From Actinomycetospora sp. (GTDB lineage: Bacteria > Actinomycetota > Actinomycetes > Mycobacteriales > Pseudonocardiaceae), in the NCBI GenBank assembly GCA_029266415.1, contig JAQSWW010000015.1:1-49566 (forward strand): a stretch of DNA of 49,566 nt, in the 5' to 3' direction. Positions within the stretch are counted from its first letter, which is position 1. The number at the start of each line of letters is the position of its first letter. Position numbers and translations under genes: made by a program. The notes beneath the pieces are model-generated. The model worked only from the letters and a program-made list of their open reading frames with translations, was not told the DNA's origin and did no database searches. This document shows positions 36,741 to 43,465 of this stretch, in pieces.

Positions 36741-37949
36741 ATGGTCTTGGCGCACAGCTCCCCACGCCCGCCGTCCGCGCCCCTCTTCTTCGGTCTCAGC
36801 CCCGCCGTCGCGGGCGGACCGTCGTCGCCGCGCTTCCCCGACCTCGGCGGTCTCGCCGGCGGCCTCCCCGGGCTCGGTGCCCGTGGCGGACGTCGCGGCG
36901 GCGACGCCGCAGGCCTCGTCAGCGGCCCCGGGCACTCCCCGGGCGCGCTGCCGGCCCGTCCCGTCGGCGTCCGGCCCGGTCCGGCTCCGGCCGCTCCCCC
37001 GCGCGCTCCGCGGCCCGAGGGACCCCGCACCGGCGGCCACCCCACGGAGCGGCAGGAGCGGCAGGACCCCCAGGGCCCTCGCCCGGATCCCCGCGACCCC
37101 CGGCGCGCTCCCCAGCGCCGGGACGTGCGCGGTGACCGCCGTCCGGCGCCCCCCACCGGCCGCCAGACCGGGCCCTCGCCGCTGCGCGGCCGCCTGGCCG
37201 TGGCCGCGGTGGCCGCCGGCGCGCTCGCGACGGCGGGGCACAGCCTCGGCGGGCTCGACGCCCTGTCCGACACGTCCTCCACCACCGCCGAGCTCGCCCT
37301 CGCCTCGGAGCGCGGCACCGACCGCGGCGCCGGCACCTCGACGGTCCGCGACAGCGGGTCCACCGGTCTCGACGCGGCCACCTCCGGCGTGCTGCCGGTC
37401 ATCGCGCCCGCCGCCGGGGCCGCGTCCGCGACCTCCTCGTCGAGCGCCGAGGCGTCGTCCGACGAGGGACCGGGTCAGCGCAGCGCGATCGCCAAGGCCG
37501 CCGAGCGCTCCGCCGCCCAGGCCCGCGCCGCCGCGGAGGCCGCGCGCCCCGACTTCGTCAAGCCGGCCGAGGGCCGCTTCACCTCGGGCTTCGGCGCCCG
37601 CTGGGGCAGCTCGCACCGCGGCATCGACATCGCCGGGCCGATCGGCACCCCCATCGTCTCGGTGGGCGACGGCACGGTCATCGAGTCCGGCCCGGCCAGC
37701 GGCTTCGGCATGTGGGTCAAGGTCCAGCTCGAGGACGGGACGATCAACGTGTACGGGCACGTCAACCGCTCCTACGTGGAGGAGGGCCAGCGGGTCCGGG
37801 CCGGCGAGGAGATCGCCGAGATCGGCAACCGCGGCCGCTCCACCGGCCCGCACCTGCACTTCGAGGTGTGGGAGAACGGCGAGAACAAGATCAACCCGCT
37901 GCCGTGGCTCGCCGAGCGCGGCATCTCGCTGGGTGGTCGACAGGACTAG
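36741..37949 (+). CDS. M23-family (LytM) peptidase, exported
   Basis: Cell-wall zinc endopeptidase, 402 residues. Residues 1-150 are Pro/Arg/Gly-rich and cytosolic or disordered; residues 152-166 (LAVAAVAAGALATAG) are a short hydrophobic anchor or signal. A Ser/Ala/Thr-rich linker and a short alanine-rich helix (AKAAERSAAQARAAAEAAR) lead to the LytM domain. Zinc ligands His292 and Asp296 in SSHRGIDIAG and His373 of HLHFEVW, with catalytic His340 in VYGHVN and His371. All are present, so the enzyme should be active. Syntenic with M. tuberculosis Rv0950c, next to uvrD1. ATG 36741 is chosen as the likely start; GGGAAGG directly abuts it, so a nearby alternative start cannot be excluded. Confidence 0.88.
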   Translation: MVLAHSSPRPPSAPLFFGLSPAVAGGPSSPRFPDLGGLAGGLPGLGARGGRRGGDAAGLVSGPGHSPGALPARPVGVRPGPAPAAPPRAPRPEGPRTGGHPTERQERQDPQGPRPDPRDPRRAPQRRDVRGDRRPAPPTGRQTGPSPLRGRLAVAAVAAGALATAGHSLGGLDALSDTSSTTAELALASERGTDRGAGTSTVRDSGSTGLDAATSGVLPVIAPAAGAASATSSSSAEASSDEGPGQRSAIAKAAERSAAQARAAAEAARPDFVKPAEGRFTSGFGARWGSSHRGIDIAGPIGTPIVSVGDGTVIESGPASGFGMWVKVQLEDGTINVYGHVNRSYVEEGQRVRAGEEIAEIGNRGRSTGPHLHFEVWENGENKINPLPWLAERGISLGGRQD

Positions 37950-37970
37950 TCCGCTCCCCGCAGGACGGCC

Positions 37971-38000
37971 AGGGCCCCGGAGCACGCGCTCCGGGGCCCT
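37971..38000. terminator. Strong 13-bp terminator between M23 and uvrD1 genes
   Basis: AGGGCCCCGGAGC, loop ACGC, GCTCCGGGGCCCT: perfect 13-bp stem. It lies 22 bases after the M23 stop and on the convergent side of the helicase gene, so it may act in both directions. Confidence 0.8.
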
Positions 38001-38108
38001 CGTCGTGGGTGGGCGCGCGCCGGTCGCCGCGACGGGCACGGTGCGCATGACCGACAGGCTCGCCGGGCTGCCGAACGTGCCCCTCACCCGGCGCGGCGGA
38101 GCGCGTGA

Positions 38109-40646
38109 CTACAGCTTCGTGAGCGGCACGCCGCCGATGAGCATGAGCCGCACGGTGCCCGAGGACCCGAAGTCGATGGTGGCCGTGGCCCGCGAGCCGA
38201 CGCCGTCGACCGTGGTGACGGTGCCGAGGCCGTACTTGTCGTGGCTGACGCGGTCGCCGACGTCGAGGGAGATGGTCGGCGCCTCCTTCCAGTCCGGGCG
38301 CATCGGTGACGGGCGCGAGGCCCGCCCGCTGATGTCGGTGCCCGGGCTCGCCCAGCGGCCGGCGCCGAAGCGCGTGCGGCCGACCGGCGAGGAGCGCTCG
38401 TTGCTGGGCTCGAGGCGCCGCCACTCCCACACCTCGGCCGGGACCTCGTCGAGGAAGCGCGAGGGCGGGTTGGCCTGCGGCTGCCCGAACGCCGAGCGCA
38501 TGACCGCGCGCGAGAGGTAGAGCCGCTGCTGGGCGCGGGTGATGCCGACGTAGGCCAGCCGCCGCTCCTCGGAGAGCTCGGCGGGGTCGGCCAGCGCGCG
38601 CGAGTGCGGGAAGACGCCGTCCTCCCAGCCCGTCGTGAACACCACCGGGAACTCGAGGCCCTTGGCGGTGTGCAGCGTCATGAGCGTGACGACGCCGTCG
38701 CCGCCGTCGGGGATCGAGTCGGCGTCGGCGACCAGCGAGACCCGCTCGAGGAAGGCCTCGAGCGAGCCGGGCGCGGGACCGTCATCGTCCTGGCCCGCGG
38801 CCTGCTGCTGCTCCGGGGTCTGCTCCTCGGCCACCACCGTGTCGTCGAGGCCCTCGGCGTTCAGGGCGTCCTGGACGAACTCGCGGGCGACGCTGACGAG
38901 CTCCTGGAGGTTCTCGAGGCGCGACTGCTCCTGCGGGTCCTCCGAGCCCTCGAGCTCGGCGCGGTAGCCCGAGCGGTCGAGGATCGCCTCGAGCACCTCG
39001 TCGACCGGCGCGCCGCCGGCCTGCGTGGCCGCGAGCCCGTCGAGCATCTCGACGAAGTCGGCGATGTTGCGCTGCGAGCGCGTCGCGAGGCCGTGGACCT
39101 CGCCGGCGGCCGCGCGGCGCAGGGCGGCCGCGAAGGTGATGCGCTCGCGGTCGGCGGCGTCGGCCACCACCGACTCGGCGCGGTCGCCGATGCCGCGCTT
39201 GGGCACGTTGAGGATGCGCCGCAGCGCGACCGTGTCCTCCGGGTTGGACAGCACCTTGAGGTAGGCCAGCGCGTCGCGCACCTCGCGGCGCTCGTAGAAC
39301 CGCACGCCGCCGACGATCTTGTAGGGCAGGCCGAGGCGGACGAACACGTCCTCGAAGACCCGCGACTGGCCGTTGGTGCGGTAGAAGACGGCGACCTCGC
39401 CGAAGCGCACCTCCCCCGCGTCCACCAGCCGGTCGATCTCGGCGGCGACGAACGCGGCCTCGTCGTGCTCGTTGTCGGCGACGTAGCCGACGACCTTCTC
39501 GCCGTCGCCCGCGTCGGTCCACAGCCGCTTGTCGCGGCGGTCGGCGTTGCGGCTGATGACGGCGTTGGCCGCGGTGAGGATGTGCTGGGTGGAGCGGTAG
39601 TTCTGCTCCAGCAGGATCGTGCGCGCGTCGGGGTAGTCGCGCTCGAACTCGACGATGTTGCGGATGGTGGCGCCGCGGAAGGCGTAGATCGACTGGTCGG
39701 CGTCGCCGACGACGCACAGCTCGGCCGGGGGCACCGCGCCGTCCTCGCTGCCCGCGGACAGGGCGCGGACCAGCATGTACTGCGCGTGGTTGGTGTCCTG
39801 GTACTCGTCGACCAGGATGTGCCGGAACCGGCGCCGGTAGTACTCGGCGACGTCGGGGAAGCGGGTGAGCAGGTCGACCGTGCGGCCGATGAGGTCGTCG
39901 AAGTCGAGCGAGTTCGACTGCTGCAGCCGCTGCTGGTAGACGGCGTAGACCTCGGCCGTGCGCTTCTCGGCCTCGGTGGTGGCGGCGTCGGCGGCCTCGA
40001 GGGGCGACACCAGCTCGTTCTTCCACGCCGAGATGCGCGCCAGCACCCCGCGCGGCGAGTACTTCTTGGCGTCGAGGTCGAGCCCGCGGGCCACCGACGC
40101 GACGAGGCGCCGCGAGTCGTCGGCGTCGTAGATGGAGAACGTCGAGCTGAGCTCGAGGTGGCGGTACTCGCGGCGCAGGATGCGCACGCACATGGAGTGG
40201 AACGTCGAGACCCACATCGCGTTGGCGCGGCGCCCGACCAGCCCGGCCACGCGCTCGCGCATCTCGGCGGCGGCCTTGTTGGTGAACGTGATGGCCAGGA
40301 ACTGGCCGGGCCCGACCCCCTGGTGGCGCATCTGCCAGGCGATGCGGTGGGTGAGAACCCGCGTCTTGCCCGACCCGGCGCCCGCGACGATGAGCAGCGG
40401 CGACCCGGTGTGCACCACCGCCTCGCGCTGGGGCGGGTTCATGCCCTCGAGCAGCGGGTCGTCCGCCGGGTCGGGACGCCCGGCGTCCCGGCGGACCGCG
40501 CCGCCGGCCGCGGCGTCGCCACCCCCCGCGGCCGCCGCGGCGAGGCGCCGGGACAGGGCGGAGGCGGCAGACCGCACCGGCGGGCCCGACGGGGCCTCGG
40601 ACCCCGTGGCGGACTCGGGAGGGCGGGTGGCGCGACCGGTGCTCAT
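38109..40646 (-). CDS. pcrA: ATP-dependent DNA helicase UvrD1/PcrA
   Basis: Superfamily 1A 3'-5' helicase in nucleotide excision repair and replication-conflict resolution; mycobacterial UvrD1 works with Ku. 845 residues. An N-terminal Ala/Gly-rich extension of about 65 residues precedes MNPPQREAVVHTGSPLLIVAGAGSGKTRVLTHRI (Q motif and Walker A). Then AITFTNKAAAEMRERV (Ia), DEYQDTNHAQY (II), VGDADQSIYAFRGA (III), LEQNYRSTQ (IV), VTLMTLHTAKGLEFPVVF (V) and RRLAYVGITRAQQRLYL (VI). The C-terminal GDRVSHDKYGLGTVTTVDGVGSRATATIDFG is a Tudor-like domain typical of actinobacterial UvrD1/PcrA. ATG 40646 lies nine bases from a -10 like that of damage-inducible promoters. Confidence 0.95.
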   Translation of the reverse strand: MSTGRATRPPESATGSEAPSGPPVRSAASALSRRLAAAAAGGGDAAAGGAVRRDAGRPDPADDPLLEGMNPPQREAVVHTGSPLLIVAGAGSGKTRVLTHRIAWQMRHQGVGPGQFLAITFTNKAAAEMRERVAGLVGRRANAMWVSTFHSMCVRILRREYRHLELSSTFSIYDADDSRRLVASVARGLDLDAKKYSPRGVLARISAWKNELVSPLEAADAATTEAEKRTAEVYAVYQQRLQQSNSLDFDDLIGRTVDLLTRFPDVAEYYRRRFRHILVDEYQDTNHAQYMLVRALSAGSEDGAVPPAELCVVGDADQSIYAFRGATIRNIVEFERDYPDARTILLEQNYRSTQHILTAANAVISRNADRRDKRLWTDAGDGEKVVGYVADNEHDEAAFVAAEIDRLVDAGEVRFGEVAVFYRTNGQSRVFEDVFVRLGLPYKIVGGVRFYERREVRDALAYLKVLSNPEDTVALRRILNVPKRGIGDRAESVVADAADRERITFAAALRRAAAGEVHGLATRSQRNIADFVEMLDGLAATQAGGAPVDEVLEAILDRSGYRAELEGSEDPQEQSRLENLQELVSVAREFVQDALNAEGLDDTVVAEEQTPEQQQAAGQDDDGPAPGSLEAFLERVSLVADADSIPDGGDGVVTLMTLHTAKGLEFPVVFTTGWEDGVFPHSRALADPAELSEERRLAYVGITRAQQRLYLSRAVMRSAFGQPQANPPSRFLDEVPAEVWEWRRLEPSNERSSPVGRTRFGAGRWASPGTDISGRASRPSPMRPDWKEAPTISLDVGDRVSHDKYGLGTVTTVDGVGSRATATIDFGSSGTVRLMLIGGVPLTKL

Positions 40647-40655
40647 CGTCGTCCC

Positions 40656-40678
40656 ACGCTACCGGGGCCCTCCGACAG
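40656..40678 (-). promoter_or_regulatory. RecA-NDp/PafBC-like promoter of uvrD1
   Basis: On the minus strand CTGTCGGAG (40670-40678), eight bases, TAGCGT (40656-40661). It differs from TTGTCRGTG-N8-TAnnnT at two positions with exact spacing. The -10 ends nine bases before ATG 40646, so the transcript would be leaderless. No SOS box is seen here. Confidence 0.5.
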
Positions 40679-40731
40679 CGCGGACACCTCGCGCCCGTCC
40701 GCCGCCCGCCCACCCGCCCGGCGGCGAGCGG

Positions 40732-40760
40732 TTGGCGGGGCGCGGCGTCGATGGCATGAT
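40732..40760 (+). promoter_or_regulatory. Promoter of the chorismate mutase leader
   Basis: TTGGCG (40732-40737), 17-base spacer, CATGAT (40755-40760). Transcription would start about 40767-40768, exactly at the GTG of the leader peptide, suggesting a leaderless leader. Confidence 0.45.
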
Positions 40761-40767
40761 GACCGCC

Positions 40768-40830
40768 GTGCACGAGCGGACGCCTCGATTTTCCTACGGG
40801 TACCGGACACCGGTCCCCGTGGACAGCTGA
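40768..40830 (+). CDS. Putative aromatic-rich leader peptide for chorismate mutase
   Basis: Short frame of 20 residues from GTG 40768 (or 23 or 24 from the ATG codons at 40759 and 40756) to TGA 40828. The centre reads RFSYGYRTP: one Phe and two Tyr in five codons, encoded by TTT (40789), TAC (40795) and TAC (40801). Four of its codons end in A or T (CCT, CGA, TTT, ACA), unusual beside genes that end nearly always in G or C. It is followed by a terminator-like hairpin and, 122 bases after its stop, by the chorismate mutase start. The expected role is ribosome stalling when Phe or Tyr is scarce. It has no usable RBS, fitting a leaderless mRNA. Confidence 0.55.
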   Translation: MHERTPRFSYGYRTPVPVDS

Positions 40831-40882
40831 GCGCCCGCCGCGCCCGACCCACGCCGCCCCGGAGTCCACGGACCCCGGGGCG
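40812..40882 (+). promoter_or_regulatory. Candidate Phe/Tyr transcription attenuator
   Basis: Terminator: arms 40855-40867 and 40870-40882 pair over 13 positions with one A-C mismatch, followed by TTCTCG. Competing pairing: CCGTGGAC (40817-40824, the last codons of the leader) is perfectly complementary to GTCCACGG (40864-40871), and GGT (40812-40814) can add to ACC (40872-40874). The two structures exclude each other. A ribosome stalled on Tyr 40801 leaves 40817-40824 free (antiterminator); one at the stop codon covers it (terminator). A further alternative, 40871-40878 with 40892-40899, also exists. Confidence 0.55.
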
Positions 40883-40952
40883 TTCTCGTGTCCGGGGTCG
40901 TGGGCCCGCGGGCGCCCCGACCCGCCCCGGACGCCCCCAGGAGGCCGATCCC

Positions 40953-41309
40953 GTGAGTGCCACCGCCAGCTCCACCCCGCCCGCCGACGCCGCCGCCGAC
41001 CCGACGTCCGGTGACGACGCCGAGTCCGCGGCCCCGACCGGCGCGCTCTCCCCGGCGACCGCGGACGAGATCCCCGCGCTGCGCGAGGAGATCGACGCGA
41101 TCGACGCGGACCTGCTGCGCCTGATCCAGCGCCGCTCCGAGATCTCCCAGCGCATCGGCCTGGCCCGGATGGCCGCCGGCGGGCCGCGGATCGTCTACAA
41201 CCGCGAGATGCAGGTCCTCGCCCGTTTCCGCGAGCTCGGCACCGAGGGCCGGGAGCTCGCGATGCTGCTGCTGCGCCTCGGCCGGGGCCGCCTCGGCGGC
41301 CGGAGCTGA
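40953..41309 (+). CDS. Chorismate mutase, AroQ-delta type (Rv0948c-like)
   Basis: Converts chorismate to prephenate, the committed step to Phe and Tyr. 118 residues. A 35-residue disordered N-terminus precedes IPALREEIDAIDADLLRLIQRRSEISQRIGLARMAAGGPRIVYNREMQVLARFRELGTEGRELAMLLLRLGRGRLG. This matches the small intracellular chorismate mutase of M. tuberculosis (Rv0948c), which has low activity alone and is activated by binding DAHP synthase; the C-terminal LLLRLGRGRLG is the partner-contacting end. Catalytic residues Arg (LREEID), Lys-equivalent Arg, Arg/Glu of NREM are in place. GTG 40953 has CAGGAGG six bases upstream. Divergent from uvrD1 as in M. tuberculosis. Its leader holds a candidate Phe/Tyr attenuator. 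Confidence 0.92.
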   Translation: MSATASSTPPADAAADPTSGDDAESAAPTGALSPATADEIPALREEIDAIDADLLRLIQRRSEISQRIGLARMAAGGPRIVYNREMQVLARFRELGTEGRELAMLLLRLGRGRLGGRS

Positions 41310-41385
41310 CGCTCCCCGGACACGATCGCGCGCCGACCGCCCTCGACCAGCAGCGACCACACGCGCGCGGTGGCACGCTGGTGAC

Positions 41386-41706
41386 ATGGGATCCGTCATC
41401 GACCTGATCGCCACGATCGTCACCGTGCTGAGCCTGCTCGCGGCGGTGGGGTACGGCGGCTACCTCCTCATGATCTCGTCGGTGGCCTCGAAGCGGCCGG
41501 GCGCGACCCACCTCGCCACCGACGCCCGCAAGCGCCTCCCGGCCGCCGGCGGGCTCGCCCTCGGCGCGCTCGTGGCGCTGCTGATCGCCGGCGGCGAGAG
41601 CGTCCCGTGGGACGTCATCGCGCTGCTCGTCGGCGGTGGAGTGGGTCTCGTCGCGGTGAACCAGCTACAGGGCGCCCGCAAGCGCCTCGCCGCCCCGCCG
41701 CGCTGA
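41386..41706 (+). CDS. Small three-helix membrane protein, unknown function
   Basis: 106 residues, not recognised. Helix 1 is VIDLIATIVTVLSLLAAVGYGGYLLMI, then a short polar stretch SSVASKRPGATHLATDARKRL with basic residues, then LALGALVALLIAG and VIALLVGGGVGLVAVNQL, ending in a basic tail QGARKRLAAPPR. Positive charges suggest the loop and tail are cytosolic. It stands alone between chorismate mutase and an exported protein gene in the same direction, 76 bases after the former. GC-ending codon use is as in the neighbours, so it is probably real. Confidence 0.65.
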   Translation: MGSVIDLIATIVTVLSLLAAVGYGGYLLMISSVASKRPGATHLATDARKRLPAAGGLALGALVALLIAGGESVPWDVIALLVGGGVGLVAVNQLQGARKRLAAPPR

Positions 41707-41955
41707 GCCCAGCGGCATCCCCGGCGCGCCGAGCGGCGCCGGTTACCGACCGGTCGCTGATAGGGCCGCCCGGCGCGCGCGCCCCGTGGTGACACGCCCA
41801 CTGGGCGACCACACCCGGTCGGCCGCACCACACCCCTGGACGGACGCTCCCGGTCCGGATGACGTGCGAGTAGCCATATCGCCACACGTGGTGGGCAGCG
41901 CACACACGATCCGGTGAACCGGGGCGTGGAGCGCCCGGGAGCGAGGAGCGGCACG

Positions 41956-43365
41956 ATGGGCGAGGGTGTGGGGCGGCACGCCTGGGTCGAGGAGCCGGAG
42001 TCCGGCGCCCTGCTCGCGCCGCCCACCGTGCCACCCCCCGCCCCGCCGGAGGACGCGGGCGAGGACGCCGCGGCGCCCCCGGCGCTGATCACGCTCCTCC
42101 CCGCGCCGCGTCGCGCCGTGGACGACCTGACCGCCGTGACCCACCGCGACCTCCCCGGCCACACCGACGGCATCCCGGTCACCGAGATCCTCGCCCGTCT
42201 CACCGCGCCGGTGCCCGGGGTGCAGGACGAGCAGGCCGAGGACGAGGACGACGCCCCGGCCGCCCCGGTCCGTCCGACGCCGACCCCCGGACGCTCGGCG
42301 CGGCGGCGGACCAACCCCTTCCGGCGCAACCGCGGCCGCGCGCTCGGCGCGAGCACCGGGGTGCTGCTGGTCGCCGGCGCGATGGCGAGCGTGGCGGGCG
42401 TGCCCCTGCCGCAGCTGCCCCTCCAGGAGAGCCCGCTCCCCGGCACGCCGGTGGCGCTCCCGCCCGTGGTCCCCGGCCTGGCGCCGGGCGTCCCGGGAGC
42501 CGCTCCCGGCGCCGTGGCCGGCGCGCCCGGGCCGACGCCGGTGGTGCTCAGCGCCGCCGTGACCGACCTGGGTCCGGGCCTCGGCCCGGTCCCGAACGTC
42601 GGCGCCCCGGGCGCGCCCGGCCTCGCCGGCCTCGTCGGGGCGGGCGCGTTCGGACCGGGCGTCGCGCAGCCCGGGGCGGTCGCCCCGGGTGGCCCCGGCG
42701 GCGGCACCGTCGCGCCCGGTGCGGGCGGCGGGACCGGCGGCACGGGCGGCGGGGGCGGCGGTCTCCTCCCCGGCCTCCCCGGCTTGTCCGGGGGCTCGGG
42801 CGGCGGGACCGGCGGCTCGGGTGGGGGGTCCGGGTCCGGCGGTGGCTCCGGCGGGGGCGGCGGGTCGACCGGCACCCCCGGCCTGGTGAGCACCGTCGGC
42901 GGCGTCATCGGCGGGACGACGGACACGGTGAGCCCCGAGCTGCCCGAGCCGGTGCGCACACCCGTCCGCAGCATCGGCGGCACGGCCCGGGAGACCCTGC
43001 GCACCGTCGAGGAGGACGTCGTCGCCCCGGTGGCCGACGTCGCGACCGACACCGTCGACGAGGTCGGCGAGACGACGAACCGCACCCTGCGGGCCACCAC
43101 CGACGACGTCGTGGAGCCCGTCACCGACGAGGTCACCGACACCGTCGACGACGCCGGCGAGACCGCCGGCGAGGCACTCGACGACGTCCCCGTGGTCGGC
43201 CGCACCACCGCGCGGCTCGTCGAGGACACCACCGAGACCGTCGACCGCACCGTCGACGACACCGTGGAGAGCGTGGGCGACGTCGCCGACACCGCCGGCG
43301 ACGCGGCGGAGGACACGACGGACGCCGTCGGCGACACCGTCGGCGATCTGCTGGGCGGCTCCTGA
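41956..43365 (+). CDS. Low-complexity exported or membrane-anchored protein with acidic helical tail
   Basis: 469 residues, no known family recognised. Residues 1-115 are cytosolic and Pro/Ala/Asp-rich; RSARRRTNPFRRNRGRALG (basic) leads into one hydrophobic segment (ASTGVLLVAGAMASVAGV). Next comes about 180 residues of Pro/Gly/Val-rich sequence, then a Gly/Ser spacer, and finally about 140 residues built of repeated VxDTVDEVGET/VTDTVDDAGET-like units that should form acidic amphipathic helices. GAGGAG lies eight bases before ATG 41956, which decides the start; a GTG 14 codons upstream is open but less likely. The 249-base gap before it (41707-41955) holds a small dyad (CGCCCA-C-TGGGCG at 41795-41807) and nothing else I can name. 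Confidence 0.7.
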   Translation: MGEGVGRHAWVEEPESGALLAPPTVPPPAPPEDAGEDAAAPPALITLLPAPRRAVDDLTAVTHRDLPGHTDGIPVTEILARLTAPVPGVQDEQAEDEDDAPAAPVRPTPTPGRSARRRTNPFRRNRGRALGASTGVLLVAGAMASVAGVPLPQLPLQESPLPGTPVALPPVVPGLAPGVPGAAPGAVAGAPGPTPVVLSAAVTDLGPGLGPVPNVGAPGAPGLAGLVGAGAFGPGVAQPGAVAPGGPGGGTVAPGAGGGTGGTGGGGGGLLPGLPGLSGGSGGGTGGSGGGSGSGGGSGGGGGSTGTPGLVSTVGGVIGGTTDTVSPELPEPVRTPVRSIGGTARETLRTVEEDVVAPVADVATDTVDEVGETTNRTLRATTDDVVEPVTDEVTDTVDDAGETAGEALDDVPVVGRTTARLVEDTTETVDRTVDDTVESVGDVADTAGDAAEDTTDAVGDTVGDLLGGS

Positions 43366-43465
43366 GCGGCGCGGGGACCCCGGACACCCGCCCGCGGGCA
43401 CGTGGTCGTCACCCGGTCGGGACCTCTACTGTGACCCTCGTGCACACGCGGACCGGGAGCTGCCG

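Noticed and set aside
40892-40899. Hairpin 40871-40878/40892-40899 as the main terminator
   Set aside because: No U-rich stretch follows it; the 40855-40882 hairpin followed by TTCTCG fits better. Kept only as an alternative fold.
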